Position numbers and translations under genes: made by a program
The notes under the pieces: model-generated
The model's input: the letters and a program-made list of their open reading frames with translations, nothing else
Databases searched by the model: none
What the model was told of the DNA's origin: nothing
In this document: positions 17,472 to 25,689 of the stretch, piece after piece
How positions within the stretch are numbered: the first letter of the stretch is position 1
How the letters are laid out: the number at the start of each line of letters is the position of its first letter
NCBI GenBank assembly: GCA_035531755.1
Contig: DATKSK010000035.1
Span: 1 to 52,771 of the forward strand
From: Acidimicrobiales bacterium
GTDB taxonomy: Bacteria; Actinomycetota; Acidimicrobiia; Acidimicrobiales; UBA8190
Reading direction: 5' to 3'
Length of the DNA stretch: 52,771 nucleotides

Positions 17472-17498
17472 GCGGGAGGGGCCCCGGCGGGCCGGCGT

Positions 17499-17632
17499 CA
17501 GGCCCGGTTCCAGGCCCGGTTCCAGGCCCGGTGCCAGGTGCGGTGTCAGGGGCCGGTGCAGGGGTCGGTGCCAGGGGTCGGTGTCATGGGCGGTGCCATG
17601 GGCGGTGCCATGGGCGGTGCCATGGGCGGTGC
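17499..17632. repeat. 12-13-bp tandem repeat array, 11 units
   Basis: The array fills the spacer between yqgE and the GNAT gene. It starts with degenerate units (CAGGCCCGGTTC at 17499 and 17511) and drifts to four identical CATGGGCGGTGC units at 17585-17632. The gradient from variable to identical units fits recent slippage at the right end. The array stops 15 nt before the GNAT start and includes possible spurious start codons. Confidence 0.85.
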
Positions 17633-17647
17633 AGGGCCGGCGGTACC

Positions 17648-18289
17648 ATGCGCCCGGTGACGACCGGCCGCGGCGCGCCTCATGCTGTGCGACGAGCCGT
17701 CCCGTCCGATGTCGACGCGTTGGTGGAGGTCCTGGCGCGCGCCTTCGACGACGACCCCGTGCCGCGATGGATGTTCCGCGGCGACCGGCGCCGCCATCGT
17801 GGCCTGCGCGCCTTCTTCAGGATCCAGATCCGCCACACCTACCTCGAGCGCGGCGAGGTGTGGACGACCGACGAGTTGGCCGGCGCGGCGATGTGGGCTC
17901 CGCCCGGCAAGGCGCGCGCCGGGTGGCGCGACGTCGCCAACCTGGTGCCCGTCCTGCCGTATCTGGTGGGACTGGGGCGCGACACCCCCGACGCCGCCCG
18001 CATGCTGGCGGCGGTGGACGCCGCCCGGCCCCGCGAGCACCACTGGTACTTGGCGACTCTCGGCACCGATCCCGATCACCAGGGGAGCGGTGTCGGTTCC
18101 GCGCTCCTGCGGGCCGTGCTCGGACGCGTGGACGCCGAGGGGTTGCCCGCGTACCTGGAATCGTCCAAGGAGAGCAACGTGCCGTTCTACGCGCGGCACG
18201 GCTTCGGGGTCACCGGCGAGATCCACACGCCTCGCGGCGGGCCGACGCTGTGGTTGATGTGGCGCCATCCCCGTCCGCCGAACGCCTGA
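17648..18289 (+). CDS. GNAT-family N-acetyltransferase
   Basis: The start is ATG 17648; the product is 213 aa. Features are the N-terminal AVPSDVDALVEVLARAFDDD, the acetyl-CoA site LGTDPDHQGSGVGSALLRAV (Q-x-x-G-x-G) and the C-terminal YLESSKESNVPFYARHGFGV motif. This arrangement is typical of actinobacterial GNATs of the FDDDP subgroup. The substrate is unknown. The start lies immediately after a tandem array, with a poor ribosome site (GGCGG). GTG 17657 is an alternative start. Confidence 0.85.
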   Translation: MRPVTTGRGAPHAVRRAVPSDVDALVEVLARAFDDDPVPRWMFRGDRRRHRGLRAFFRIQIRHTYLERGEVWTTDELAGAAMWAPPGKARAGWRDVANLVPVLPYLVGLGRDTPDAARMLAAVDAARPREHHWYLATLGTDPDHQGSGVGSALLRAVLGRVDAEGLPAYLESSKESNVPFYARHGFGVTGEIHTPRGGPTLWLMWRHPRPPNA

Positions 18290-18299
18290 CCGGTGGCAA

Positions 18300-19271
18300 T
18301 CAGCCGTTGGGCATTCCCACGGCGCGCAGTGACCCCTCGGCGCGCGTGCGTTGCTCGGGGTGGATGGCATGCAGCCCGGGGGGGAGGCGGTCGGGCATCG
18401 CCATCAGCTGGCGCACGGTGTCGAGCACCACGCGGGCGGGCGCGGACGGCAGACCCCGACTGCGCTGGGCGATGCCGACGCGCCGGGGCAAGAGCCCGTC
18501 CACCGCCACCAACCGGAAGCGGGGGCGCAGGTGCGGCGGGACGGCGGTGGCGGGGAGCACGGCGGGGCCGTAGCCCTCGAAGGTGAGCGAGGCCAGGAGG
18601 CGCACCCCGTCGAGCTCGGCCCGGGGCCGGAGCCGCACGCCGACCGGCTTCACCGCGGCGTCGATCTCCGACCGGAAGGGGGTGCCCGGAGCGGGCAGGA
18701 GGAGCTCGAAGCGCTCCAGGTCGGCGAGGTCGATGCGCTCGGCGCCCGACAGCGGGTCGCCGTCGACCGGGACGACCAGGACGATGTCCTCGTCGAACAG
18801 CGGTTCGAAGACCAGGTCGCGCCCGGGCACGGGGAACGTCAGCACGGCGAGGTCGAAGCGCCCGGCGGCCAGTTGGGGCTCCAGCCCGAGGGTGGTGCCG
18901 TCCGCCACCGTGAGGTGGAGGCGGGGATGGTTCTCGGCGAGCTCGGCGAGCAGCATGGGCACGAGCCAGCGGGCCGTCGTGCCGATCATGCCCATGCGCA
19001 CGTTCCCGGCCACGGCCTCGCGCAGGGCGCCCACGTCGGCCCGCAGGGCGTCGAGCTCGCCCAGCACCCGGTAGGCCCGGGCCACCACGACCTCTCCCTC
19101 GGCGGTCAAGCGCCCGGCCGAGCGGTCGACGAGGGTGCTGGCCAGCTCCCGCTCGAGACGGGCCACGTGGGCCGAGATGTTCGACTGGACGGTGCCCAGG
19201 TGATCGGCTGCCGATGAGAACGAACCCTGTTCGGCCACCGCCACCAGCGCCTGGAGGTGCCTGATCTCCAT
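18300..19271 (-). CDS. LysR-family transcriptional regulator
   Basis: The product is 323 aa. The N-terminal winged HTH reads MEIRHLQALVAVAEQGSFSS then AADHLGTVQSNISAHVARLE, the canonical LysR recognition region. The effector domain starts near residue 90 (GNVRMGMIGTTARW). It converges with the GNAT gene (10 nt) and is divergent from the HAD-PlsC/MurT-GatD unit, about 260 nt away. It is the obvious candidate regulator of itself and possibly of that unit. A dyad lies just upstream of its start. Confidence 0.92.
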   Translation of the reverse strand: MEIRHLQALVAVAEQGSFSSAADHLGTVQSNISAHVARLERELASTLVDRSAGRLTAEGEVVVARAYRVLGELDALRADVGALREAVAGNVRMGMIGTTARWLVPMLLAELAENHPRLHLTVADGTTLGLEPQLAAGRFDLAVLTFPVPGRDLVFEPLFDEDIVLVVPVDGDPLSGAERIDLADLERFELLLPAPGTPFRSEIDAAVKPVGVRLRPRAELDGVRLLASLTFEGYGPAVLPATAVPPHLRPRFRLVAVDGLLPRRVGIAQRSRGLPSAPARVVLDTVRQLMAMPDRLPPGLHAIHPEQRTRAEGSLRAVGMPNG

Positions 19272-19273
19272 CG

Positions 19274-19302
19274 CTATTTACGATACCACCAATCTGTAAT
19301 AG
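19274..19302. promoter_or_regulatory. Putative LysR-type binding dyad / promoter
   Basis: CTATTTAC (19274-19281) and GTAATAG (19296-19302) form an interrupted inverted repeat centred just upstream of the LysR start, in an AT-rich patch unusual for this sequence. LysR regulators commonly bind an imperfect dyad with a T-N11-A core near their own start, so autoregulation is plausible. Confidence 0.45.
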
Positions 19303-19530
19303 CTGTTTGACTGATCGAGAGCGATCCTCCACAATGGTCCCCAGAGACCCCAGGATCCGGACACCCCCCCTCCGTTCCTGTCGAGTCGGTGCGAAGGGAC
19401 CGGTCCCCCTCCGGTCCCTTCGCCGCGTCCGGGCCGGGTTCGTCCGGGTCGCCGTGCCGTCGGGGTCGCCGTGCCGTCGGGCGCCGACGGTCCGGCGGCT
19501 CGACGGGCGGGTGGCGGTATCGTCTCGGCC

Positions 19531-20985
19531 ATGGTGACGGACCGCTCGCCGCAGACCCATCACCACAACGGCTCGGCCGACCCCGAGGACCCCTCGGTGG
19601 CCCGGGCTGCGGTGTTCGTCGACCTCGACAGGACATTGCTGCGGGGTGCGAGCGGCCTCGTCCTCAGCGCGGCGATGCACGCCGAGGGCCTCTTCGAGGG
19701 CCGCCGGTCGGTCCCCGGCGAGCGCCTCGCCTACGGCCTGTACGACCTCATGGGGGAGAGCCTGGCCTTCATGGCGATGGTGCGCGCCGCGCCCCGCTTC
19801 GTGCGTGGCTGGCCCGTCGAGTCGGTGTGCCGGGCGGGGGAGCTTGCCGCCCCGGAGCTCGCCGAGCTGGTGCAGCCGTATGCGCCCGGCGTGCTGGCCG
19901 AGCACCGCGAGGCCGGGCGCCTGCTGGTGCTCACCACGACGACTCCGGTCGACCTCATCACCCCGTTCGCCACGCTGTTCGGGTTCGACCACGTGCTCGC
20001 CACCCGGTACGCCCGCGCCGAGGGCCGCTACACCGGGGGGATCGACGGCGGTTTCGTGTGGTCGACCGGGAAGCTCGCGGCCGTGCGTCGGTGGGCCGAG
20101 CGGTCCTCGGTGGACATGGCGCAGAGCCACGCCTACTCCGACAGCGTCTTCGATCTTCCGCTCCTGAGCGCCGTGGGCAGACCCCATGCCGTCAATCCCG
20201 ATCGACGCCTGCACGCCGTCGCCCTGGTGCGGCGCTGGCCGGTCGAGCGTTGGGACCGTCCTCCCGGTGTTCCCAAGGTCGGGGGCCTCGAGCCCTACGA
20301 CATTCTGCGACCCTGGGTCCGCCCCGCCCTCATCCCCTACGCCCGCTTCGACATCGACGGGGTCACCCGCATCCCCACCCGCGGGCCGGTCATCCTGGCC
20401 GCCAACCACCGCAGCTACTTCGACGTCGTCGCCCTGGCGATCGTGGCCGCGCGCCTCGGCCGCCCGGTGCGCTTCCTGGCCAAGCGCGAGCTGTTCGACG
20501 CCCCGGTGGTGGGGCAGATCGCCCGGGCGCTCGGTGGCATCCCCGTGGACAGGGGGAGCCGATCCGACGCGCCGCTGCGCGAGGCCCGGCGCGCCCTGGA
20601 GGCCGGGGAGGTCGTCGTCATCCTTCCCCAGGGGACCATCCCCCGCGGCAGGAAATTCTTCGACACGGTGCTGCACGGCAAGTCGGGCACAGCGCGCCTG
20701 GCGGCGATGACCGGCGCCCCCGTGATCCCGATCGGCGTGTGGGGGACCGAAGCCGTGTGGCCCCGTTCGGCGCGCGTCCCCGACGTGGGCAACCTGCTGC
20801 ATCCCCCTCCGGTGCGCGTCCGGGTGGGCAAGCCCGTCCCCCTGGGACTGTGCGATGCCGCCGCCGACACCGAGGCGATCATGTCCGCCATCGCGGCGCA
20901 GCTCCCGGCCGAGGCGCAGCGACCGCACCAGCCCACGGCCGAGGAGCTGGCCCGCACCTACCCACCCGATCACGCCGAGAAGTGA
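19531..20985 (+). CDS. HAD-IB phosphatase / PlsC acyltransferase fusion
   Basis: The start is ATG 19531; the product is 484 aa. Residues ~25-240 form a SerB-like HAD-IB domain: VFVDLDRTLLRG (DxDxT motif), a TTTTPVDLITP segment (motif II) and a SDSVFDLPLL segment (motif III/IV). Residues ~270-470 form a 1-acylglycerol-3-phosphate acyltransferase domain with ANHRSYFD (NHxxxxD, ~291) and LPQGTIPRG (E-G-T motif with Q for E). Such fusions are known in actinobacteria and proteobacteria. They probably dephosphorylate and acylate lipid intermediates at the inner membrane. Its TGA overlaps the GTG of MurT-GatD. Confidence 0.88.
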   Translation: MVTDRSPQTHHHNGSADPEDPSVARAAVFVDLDRTLLRGASGLVLSAAMHAEGLFEGRRSVPGERLAYGLYDLMGESLAFMAMVRAAPRFVRGWPVESVCRAGELAAPELAELVQPYAPGVLAEHREAGRLLVLTTTTPVDLITPFATLFGFDHVLATRYARAEGRYTGGIDGGFVWSTGKLAAVRRWAERSSVDMAQSHAYSDSVFDLPLLSAVGRPHAVNPDRRLHAVALVRRWPVERWDRPPGVPKVGGLEPYDILRPWVRPALIPYARFDIDGVTRIPTRGPVILAANHRSYFDVVALAIVAARLGRPVRFLAKRELFDAPVVGQIARALGGIPVDRGSRSDAPLREARRALEAGEVVVILPQGTIPRGRKFFDTVLHGKSGTARLAAMTGAPVIPIGVWGTEAVWPRSARVPDVGNLLHPPPVRVRVGKPVPLGLCDAAADTEAIMSAIAAQLPAEAQRPHQPTAEELARTYPPDHAEK

Positions 20986-23270
20986 CGGGGCGGCCCGTCG
21001 ACGGCGTGCTGCCCCTGCGGTCCCGACTCGCCGGCCGGGCGTCGGTGGCGGTGAGCGCGGCGTCACGTCGGTTGCGTCTGGGCGGCGGGTCGGTCATCGG
21101 CGGCCGCGTGGGGCTCTTGATCGCCCCCGACCTCCTGGCCGGGCTGACCGTCGGGCGCCAGGTGGCGCTGGTCACCGGGACGAACGGCAAGACGACCACG
21201 ACGCGGCTGCTGGCCGCGGCCCTGGGAGGGCCGGACGCGGTGGCCACGTCGGTGGCGGGTGCGAACCTCCCGCCGGGCCTGGCGGCCGCGCTGGCGGCGG
21301 CGCCGCTCGGGGTGCCGGCGGTGCTGGAGGTGGACGAGGGGTACCTCGGCCGGGTGGCGGCGGCCGTGCACCCCGCCGTCGTGGCCCTGCTCAACCTGTC
21401 GCGCGACCAGCTCGACCGGGTGAGCGAGGTGCGCATGGTGGCGGCACGCTGGCGCGCCGGGCTCTCCTCGGCATCCGGCACGGTCGTCGTGGCCAACGCC
21501 GACGACCCGCTCGTCGTCTGGGGCGCCCAGGGTGCGTCACGCGTGGTGTGGGTGGCGGCCGGACAGCTGTGGCATCAGGACGCCGTGGGCTGCCCGTCGT
21601 GCGAGGGCCACATCGTCTTCGGCGCCGGCGGCGACTGGTGGTGCACGTGCGGGTTCCGCCGCCCGCGTCCCGACGCCGAGCTGCGCGGGGAGACGCTCGT
21701 GGCCGGCGACGGCCGGCACCTCCCGGTCCGGCTGGCGCTCCCGGGCCGGTGCAACCGCGCCAACGCCGCCGTGGCCGCCGTGGCCGCCGGCCTGCTCGGA
21801 GTGGACGAGGCCGACGCGTTGCAGGCCATGGAGTCCGTCGGCGACGTCGAGGGTCGTTTCGCCCGCCTGGTGCATCGCGGCACGACGGTGCGGCTCCTCC
21901 TGGCCAAGAACCCCGCGGGGTGGACGGAGCTGCTCGACCTCCTGGAGGGCGGCACTGACCCGGTGGTGATCGGGATCAACGCCCGCATCGCCGACGGGCA
22001 CGACCCGTCGTGGTTGTGGGACGTTCCCTTCGAACGGTTGGCCGGCCGCCTGGCGGTGGCGACCGGTGAGCGCCGGCTCGACCTGGCGGTTCGCCTCCGC
22101 CACGCCGGCGTGGCCCACGTCACGGTCGCCGACGAGCTCGCCGCCGTCACGGCGACGGGTGCGCCGGAGGTGGAGTACGTCGGCAACTACACGGCGTTCC
22201 AGTCGCTGCGTCGGCGGCTCGCCCCCACCGGGCCCCGACCTGGCGGGCCGCCGAGCGCCGGAGTGGCGCCAGGTCCGGCCGTGCCGCCGGGTGGCGCACC
22301 TGCCGGTGGCGTTCCGACCGTGTGGCCGGCCGCGACGGTGGCGGCGCCCGGCATGCCGGTGCGCGTCTCGGTCGCGACCGGTGACGAGCCGGACGCGCCG
22401 GCCGCACCCGCGGCCCGGCGCGCGCGCCCCCGAGCGGGGGGAACCTCGGCGCTCCGGGTCGTGGTGGTCCATCCCGACCTGCTCGGGACGTACGGCGACG
22501 GGGGCAACGGGCGAGTCCTCGCGGGCCGCGCCGTCTGGCGCGACATACCCGTCGAGCTCGTCCACGCCCTCTCCGACGCGCCGCTTCCCGCAAGTGCCGA
22601 CGTCTACCTGCTCGGCGGGGGCGAGGACGGTCCGCAGGTGCAGTCGGCCCAGCGGCTGCGCGACGGGGCGCTCGCCACAGCGGTCGGTGCCGGCGCCGTG
22701 GTCCTGGCCGTGTGTGCCGGGTACCAGGTCGTCGGCACCGCCTTCCCGGGTGCCGACGGGCGCCCGCACCCCGGTGTCGGCCTCCTCGACGTCGTCACCG
22801 TGAAGGGCACGGGTCGTCGCGCTGTCGGCGAGCTGGCCACCGAGCCCATGCCCGGCGCAGCCGACGACGCCCCCGATCCCGTGCCTCTCGAGACGTTGAC
22901 CGGCTTCGAGAACCACGGGGCGGTCACCCGCCTCGGTCCGGGCGTGCGTCCGCTGGCGCGTGTCCTCGTGGGTGTGGGCAACGGGGCGGGCGACGGGGCC
23001 GACGACACGGACAGCACCGACGGGGCGCGGGCCGGCAGGGTGATCGGCACCTACCTCCACGGTCCTGCGCTGGCGCGCAACCCCGCGCTCGCCGACCTCC
23101 TGTTGGCATGGGCCGTGGGGGAGGCCCCGGCGCCGCTCGCCGACGACGAAGAGCGGGCGCTTCGGGCCCAGCGCCTGGAGGCCGTCGGCGTGCGCGGCGG
23201 CCACCGCGCCGGCAGCGCCGGTGACGGGCTGCGCAGGATACGCGGCCTTCTGCGGACGCGACGGACGTAG
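20982..23270 (+). CDS. MurT-GatD fusion: lipid II isoglutaminyl synthase in one polypeptide
   Basis: The start is GTG 20982, overlapping the previous stop as GTGA; the product is 762 aa. MurT part: Mur-ligase P-loop GTNGKTTTT (~66-74), an inserted zinc ribbon CPSC ... CTC (~204-221) and the DUF1727 C-terminal domain (NPAGWTELLDLL, ~313). A linker of ~75 residues (about 413-486), rich in P, G, A, V and R, follows. GatD part: YGDGGNGRVL (~503), the nucleophile Cys in VLAVCAGYQVVG (~577) and the His in IGTYLHGPALARNP (~691), as in class I glutaminase domains. Known MurT and GatD are separate proteins that form a complex amidating D-Glu of lipid II to D-isoGln. Here they are covalently joined. 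No frameshift or internal start is needed. Confidence 0.9.
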   Translation: MTGRPVDGVLPLRSRLAGRASVAVSAASRRLRLGGGSVIGGRVGLLIAPDLLAGLTVGRQVALVTGTNGKTTTTRLLAAALGGPDAVATSVAGANLPPGLAAALAAAPLGVPAVLEVDEGYLGRVAAAVHPAVVALLNLSRDQLDRVSEVRMVAARWRAGLSSASGTVVVANADDPLVVWGAQGASRVVWVAAGQLWHQDAVGCPSCEGHIVFGAGGDWWCTCGFRRPRPDAELRGETLVAGDGRHLPVRLALPGRCNRANAAVAAVAAGLLGVDEADALQAMESVGDVEGRFARLVHRGTTVRLLLAKNPAGWTELLDLLEGGTDPVVIGINARIADGHDPSWLWDVPFERLAGRLAVATGERRLDLAVRLRHAGVAHVTVADELAAVTATGAPEVEYVGNYTAFQSLRRRLAPTGPRPGGPPSAGVAPGPAVPPGGAPAGGVPTVWPAATVAAPGMPVRVSVATGDEPDAPAAPAARRARPRAGGTSALRVVVVHPDLLGTYGDGGNGRVLAGRAVWRDIPVELVHALSDAPLPASADVYLLGGGEDGPQVQSAQRLRDGALATAVGAGAVVLAVCAGYQVVGTAFPGADGRPHPGVGLLDVVTVKGTGRRAVGELATEPMPGAADDAPDPVPLETLTGFENHGAVTRLGPGVRPLARVLVGVGNGAGDGADDTDSTDGARAGRVIGTYLHGPALARNPALADLLLAWAVGEAPAPLADDEERALRAQRLEAVGVRGGHRAGSAGDGLRRIRGLLRTRRT

Positions 23271-23272
23271 GG

Positions 23273-23300
23273 CACCCGTCACCCGTCACCCGTCACCCGT
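23273..23300. repeat. 7-bp tandem repeat (CACCCGT), 4 copies
   Basis: Four perfect CACCCGT units begin 2 nt after the MurT-GatD stop. This is another short array placed at a gene end. Confidence 0.8.
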
Positions 23301-23352
23301 CGTGTCGGCCTGATCGTGGCTGTGCGATGCTTCGCGCCGCCAAGGGGGATCG

Positions 23353-24084
23353 ATGGAGAAGCTCCAGTACCTGGTGTGGCTGCCCGAGGGGACGCCGCGC
23401 CGCGCCGTGAAGCCGATGATGATCGACGAGGTCGCGCCGAGACTGCTGGCCGAGGGCCTCCACGGCCTCACCATGGACCTCGACGACGACGATGCCGACG
23501 TCGCCTCGCCGGTGCCCCCGCCCGATGGTGAGCACACGCCACAGGCACTCGTCTCGGTCTGGGTCGACTGCTACGACCGCCGGTCCCGTATCGAGAACGT
23601 TCTCGGCGACGTGTCGGTCCGCCTCGACGGCTACCAGGTGCTCGAGTCGCTCTACACGGACTACGGCGCGAGCCCGTGGGCGGCTCGGCGCCACTGGCCC
23701 GATGGGGCGCGCTCGCCCGGGATCCTCACCGTGGCGACCTTCGAGCAACTGCCGGGCACCGACTTCGAGGAGTGGCTGGCCTTCTGGCACGGCCACCAGT
23801 CGCCGATGTCGGAGGCCATCCAGCCGCGCTGTCGGTACGTGCGCAATCTCGTGGTGCGGGCCCTCGAACCGGGGAAGCCGGCGTGGCGGGGCATCGTCGA
23901 GGAGGCGTGGCCGAGCGCCGAGCACGTTACCGACCCCATGCTCTTCTATTGCGCCGACGGGGACCCGGCCGTGATGTCGGCGAACATCACGACCATGCTC
24001 GACCACGTCACCAAGCTCATGGACCTGACGACCATGCGGAGCATGACCATGAGCGAGTGGATCGTGAAGACACTTGGTGCCTGA
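23353..24084 (+). CDS. EthD-like / dimeric alpha-beta-barrel protein
   Basis: The product is 243 aa, begins MEKLQYLVWLPEGTPRRAVK and has no signal or membrane segment. Two ferredoxin-like halves are apparent, the second with GTDFEEWLAFWHGHQSP, resembling the EthD 'W...H' signature, and RCRYVRNLVVRALEPG. EthD-type proteins act in degradation of ethers and polyketides or as small oxygenases. The assignment rests on the fold pattern and W/H-rich motif only. It is probably monocistronic. The sequence becomes less GC-rich just after it. Confidence 0.6.
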   Translation: MEKLQYLVWLPEGTPRRAVKPMMIDEVAPRLLAEGLHGLTMDLDDDDADVASPVPPPDGEHTPQALVSVWVDCYDRRSRIENVLGDVSVRLDGYQVLESLYTDYGASPWAARRHWPDGARSPGILTVATFEQLPGTDFEEWLAFWHGHQSPMSEAIQPRCRYVRNLVVRALEPGKPAWRGIVEEAWPSAEHVTDPMLFYCADGDPAVMSANITTMLDHVTKLMDLTTMRSMTMSEWIVKTLGA

Positions 24085-24169
24085 CCCGCACGGCTCGGGC
24101 TCACCGGACGGAGGTGTCGAGCACGGCGTGTCGTCCCAGGGTCACGTCGGATGATTCGTAGATCGGTCT

Positions 24170-24609
24170 TTGTTGCCATGTCTCGACGTCGCGGTCATCA
24201 CCGAGGACCCCACCCATCGATATCGTGCCATCGGCAATCTGACCGGGTTGACGGCTGCCTTCATGCTCGGTGCACTGGTCGTGATGGGAGGTCAGAACCA
24301 TCAAGCGGTGGGAACCGAGGTGCTGATTGTTTCGAGCATCGCAGGAGCGGTTCTGGTCTGCGGATACATCCAGGCCCGGAGGTTTGGCGGGAGCGGGCAG
24401 AGCCTCAGCAACTCTCGCATGATCGGCGGCAGCATCTGTCACCTGCTCGAAATGGTGGGGCGGTAGTCCTCATCGTCGGCCACATCACTGGGCTCCACGT
24501 GGTTGCTGTAGGAATCGTCGTTGACTTCTACTTCATGATGTCTGGAGCATGGCCCGTGACTGTTCGCGTCGGTTCAGATCAAACGACGCCGGTAGCCCCA
24601 CATCAGTAG
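24170..24609 (+). pseudogene. Small membrane protein interrupted by a frameshift
   Basis: Starting at TTG 24170, a frame reads IGNLTGLTAAFMLGALVVMG, then a second helix VLIVSSIAGAVLVCGYIQAR, and stops at a TAG just after 'HLLEMVGR' (24466). In the next frame the sequence continues as a third hydrophobic stretch, AVVLIVGHITGLHVVAVGIV. One missing G in the run at 24455-24462 would join them into a single ~145-aa membrane protein. This could be a true frameshift mutation or an assembly error. The family is unknown. Confidence 0.45.
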
Positions 24610-25010
24610 CGTTGACGCCTGGCACCACTCGGTACTGCCGTACAGGTTGCGCACTCCCCGTCGGCTGCCCTGATGGCCGCCAACCAGGGCGACCGCTCGG
24701 AGAACACGGATTGGAGACTTCGCGGCGAGCTCGTGAGCACGCAATTAAGGGTCCATCGCGCCCATTCGGCGTTCGGGCCCTGGGCGCGTGCGGCTCGATG
24801 ATGCCGCCCAATTCTGCAGATCGCGGGTCCAAGTAGACCGCTTGGCAATGCCGGGAGGAGTTCACCCTCCAGGGCGCCCAGGCGATCGGGACCCAGTGCA
24901 CCCACACTCACTGGAATTGCCCTCGACCGCGGATACTGCGCGGGTCAGCCTTGGGCCGGGTGCGAACGACAGGCACTTTGCGGATGCCACTCCTGCGGAG
25001 AACCCAGGTT
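24610..25010. other. Non-coding stretch with lower GC
   Basis: No convincing gene is seen on either strand. Short open frames lack ribosome sites and protein-like composition. The lower GC, the neighbouring frameshifted gene and the lipoprotein at 25011 suggest an acquired or decaying patch. Confidence 0.35.
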
Positions 25011-25460
25011 CTAATTCGGTCTGTTGAACGAGTAGACGAAAGGCTTACCGCAGGCGCCATTGTCCGTGCCGATGGTGATTCCCAAGTTCTCTGGCCTGTC
25101 CGTGATCACGATACCCAACGATCCGATTGAGCCGAACTTGTGTGGAACGTTGTCGATCCGGAACTCGCGATGTACTCGTCGTAGGACAACTGACCAATTG
25201 TGCTCCACGACCTGACATGACATTGCGCTGACGTATTGGCGGCTGACTTCTCTGTACGTCGCAGTCGTGAATCCAGGCCCGTCCTCGACACTCCGGCTTT
25301 CACGGACAAACGTGACCCCCTTCGGCACCGGTACTGCGGAGGCGTCCGCGGCTAACTCGGCGAACGTCCGAGATTGAGCAAAGCTGCTGCATCCAGCCAT
25401 GGCGGTCGGTACGAGGCCGCAAAGGAGCATCGGAACGATCTTCCGAGTCGTTCGAGTCAC
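25011..25460 (-). CDS. Putative lipoprotein
   Basis: The start is probably GTG 25460 (MTRTTRKIVPMLLCGLVPTA); the product is 149 aa. A positively charged N-terminus precedes a hydrophobic core and the lipobox M-A-G-C, with the lipidated Cys at ~24. The mature part is polar and contains VPKGVTFVRESRSVEDGPGF, then mixed alpha/beta sequence and TIGTDNGACGKPFVY near the end. There are two more Cys, possibly a disulfide. Homologues with this layout are common small actinobacterial lipoproteins of unknown role. Codon use is less GC-biased than in neighbouring genes. Confidence 0.65.
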   Translation of the reverse strand: MTRTTRKIVPMLLCGLVPTAMAGCSSFAQSRTFAELAADASAVPVPKGVTFVRESRSVEDGPGFTTATYREVSRQYVSAMSCQVVEHNWSVVLRRVHREFRIDNVPHKFGSIGSLGIVITDRPENLGITIGTDNGACGKPFVYSFNRPN

Positions 25461-25689
25461 AGCGCGGCTCGGCTTCCCGCTGGGCGAGGACGGGCATGAC
25501 GTTCGCAAATGCAGCCCAGACAGGGCGCTCGGAGCGACGCAGCCGTTGCCACATGCATGGCATCGACACCGGGCAGGACCACCTTGAAGGCCGGGCGCAG
25601 GGGCCCGTCGATACAGTGCGGTCCGCCTTCGCTGCCAACCGCACGCGGTGCACGCGCCGCGGGATGATTTGGCTCGTGCATTGAGCTCG

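Noticed and set aside
24533-24911. Minus-strand coding frames in the lower-GC gap
   Set aside because: No start with a ribosome site, no recognisable motif, and no preserved frame between overlapping options.
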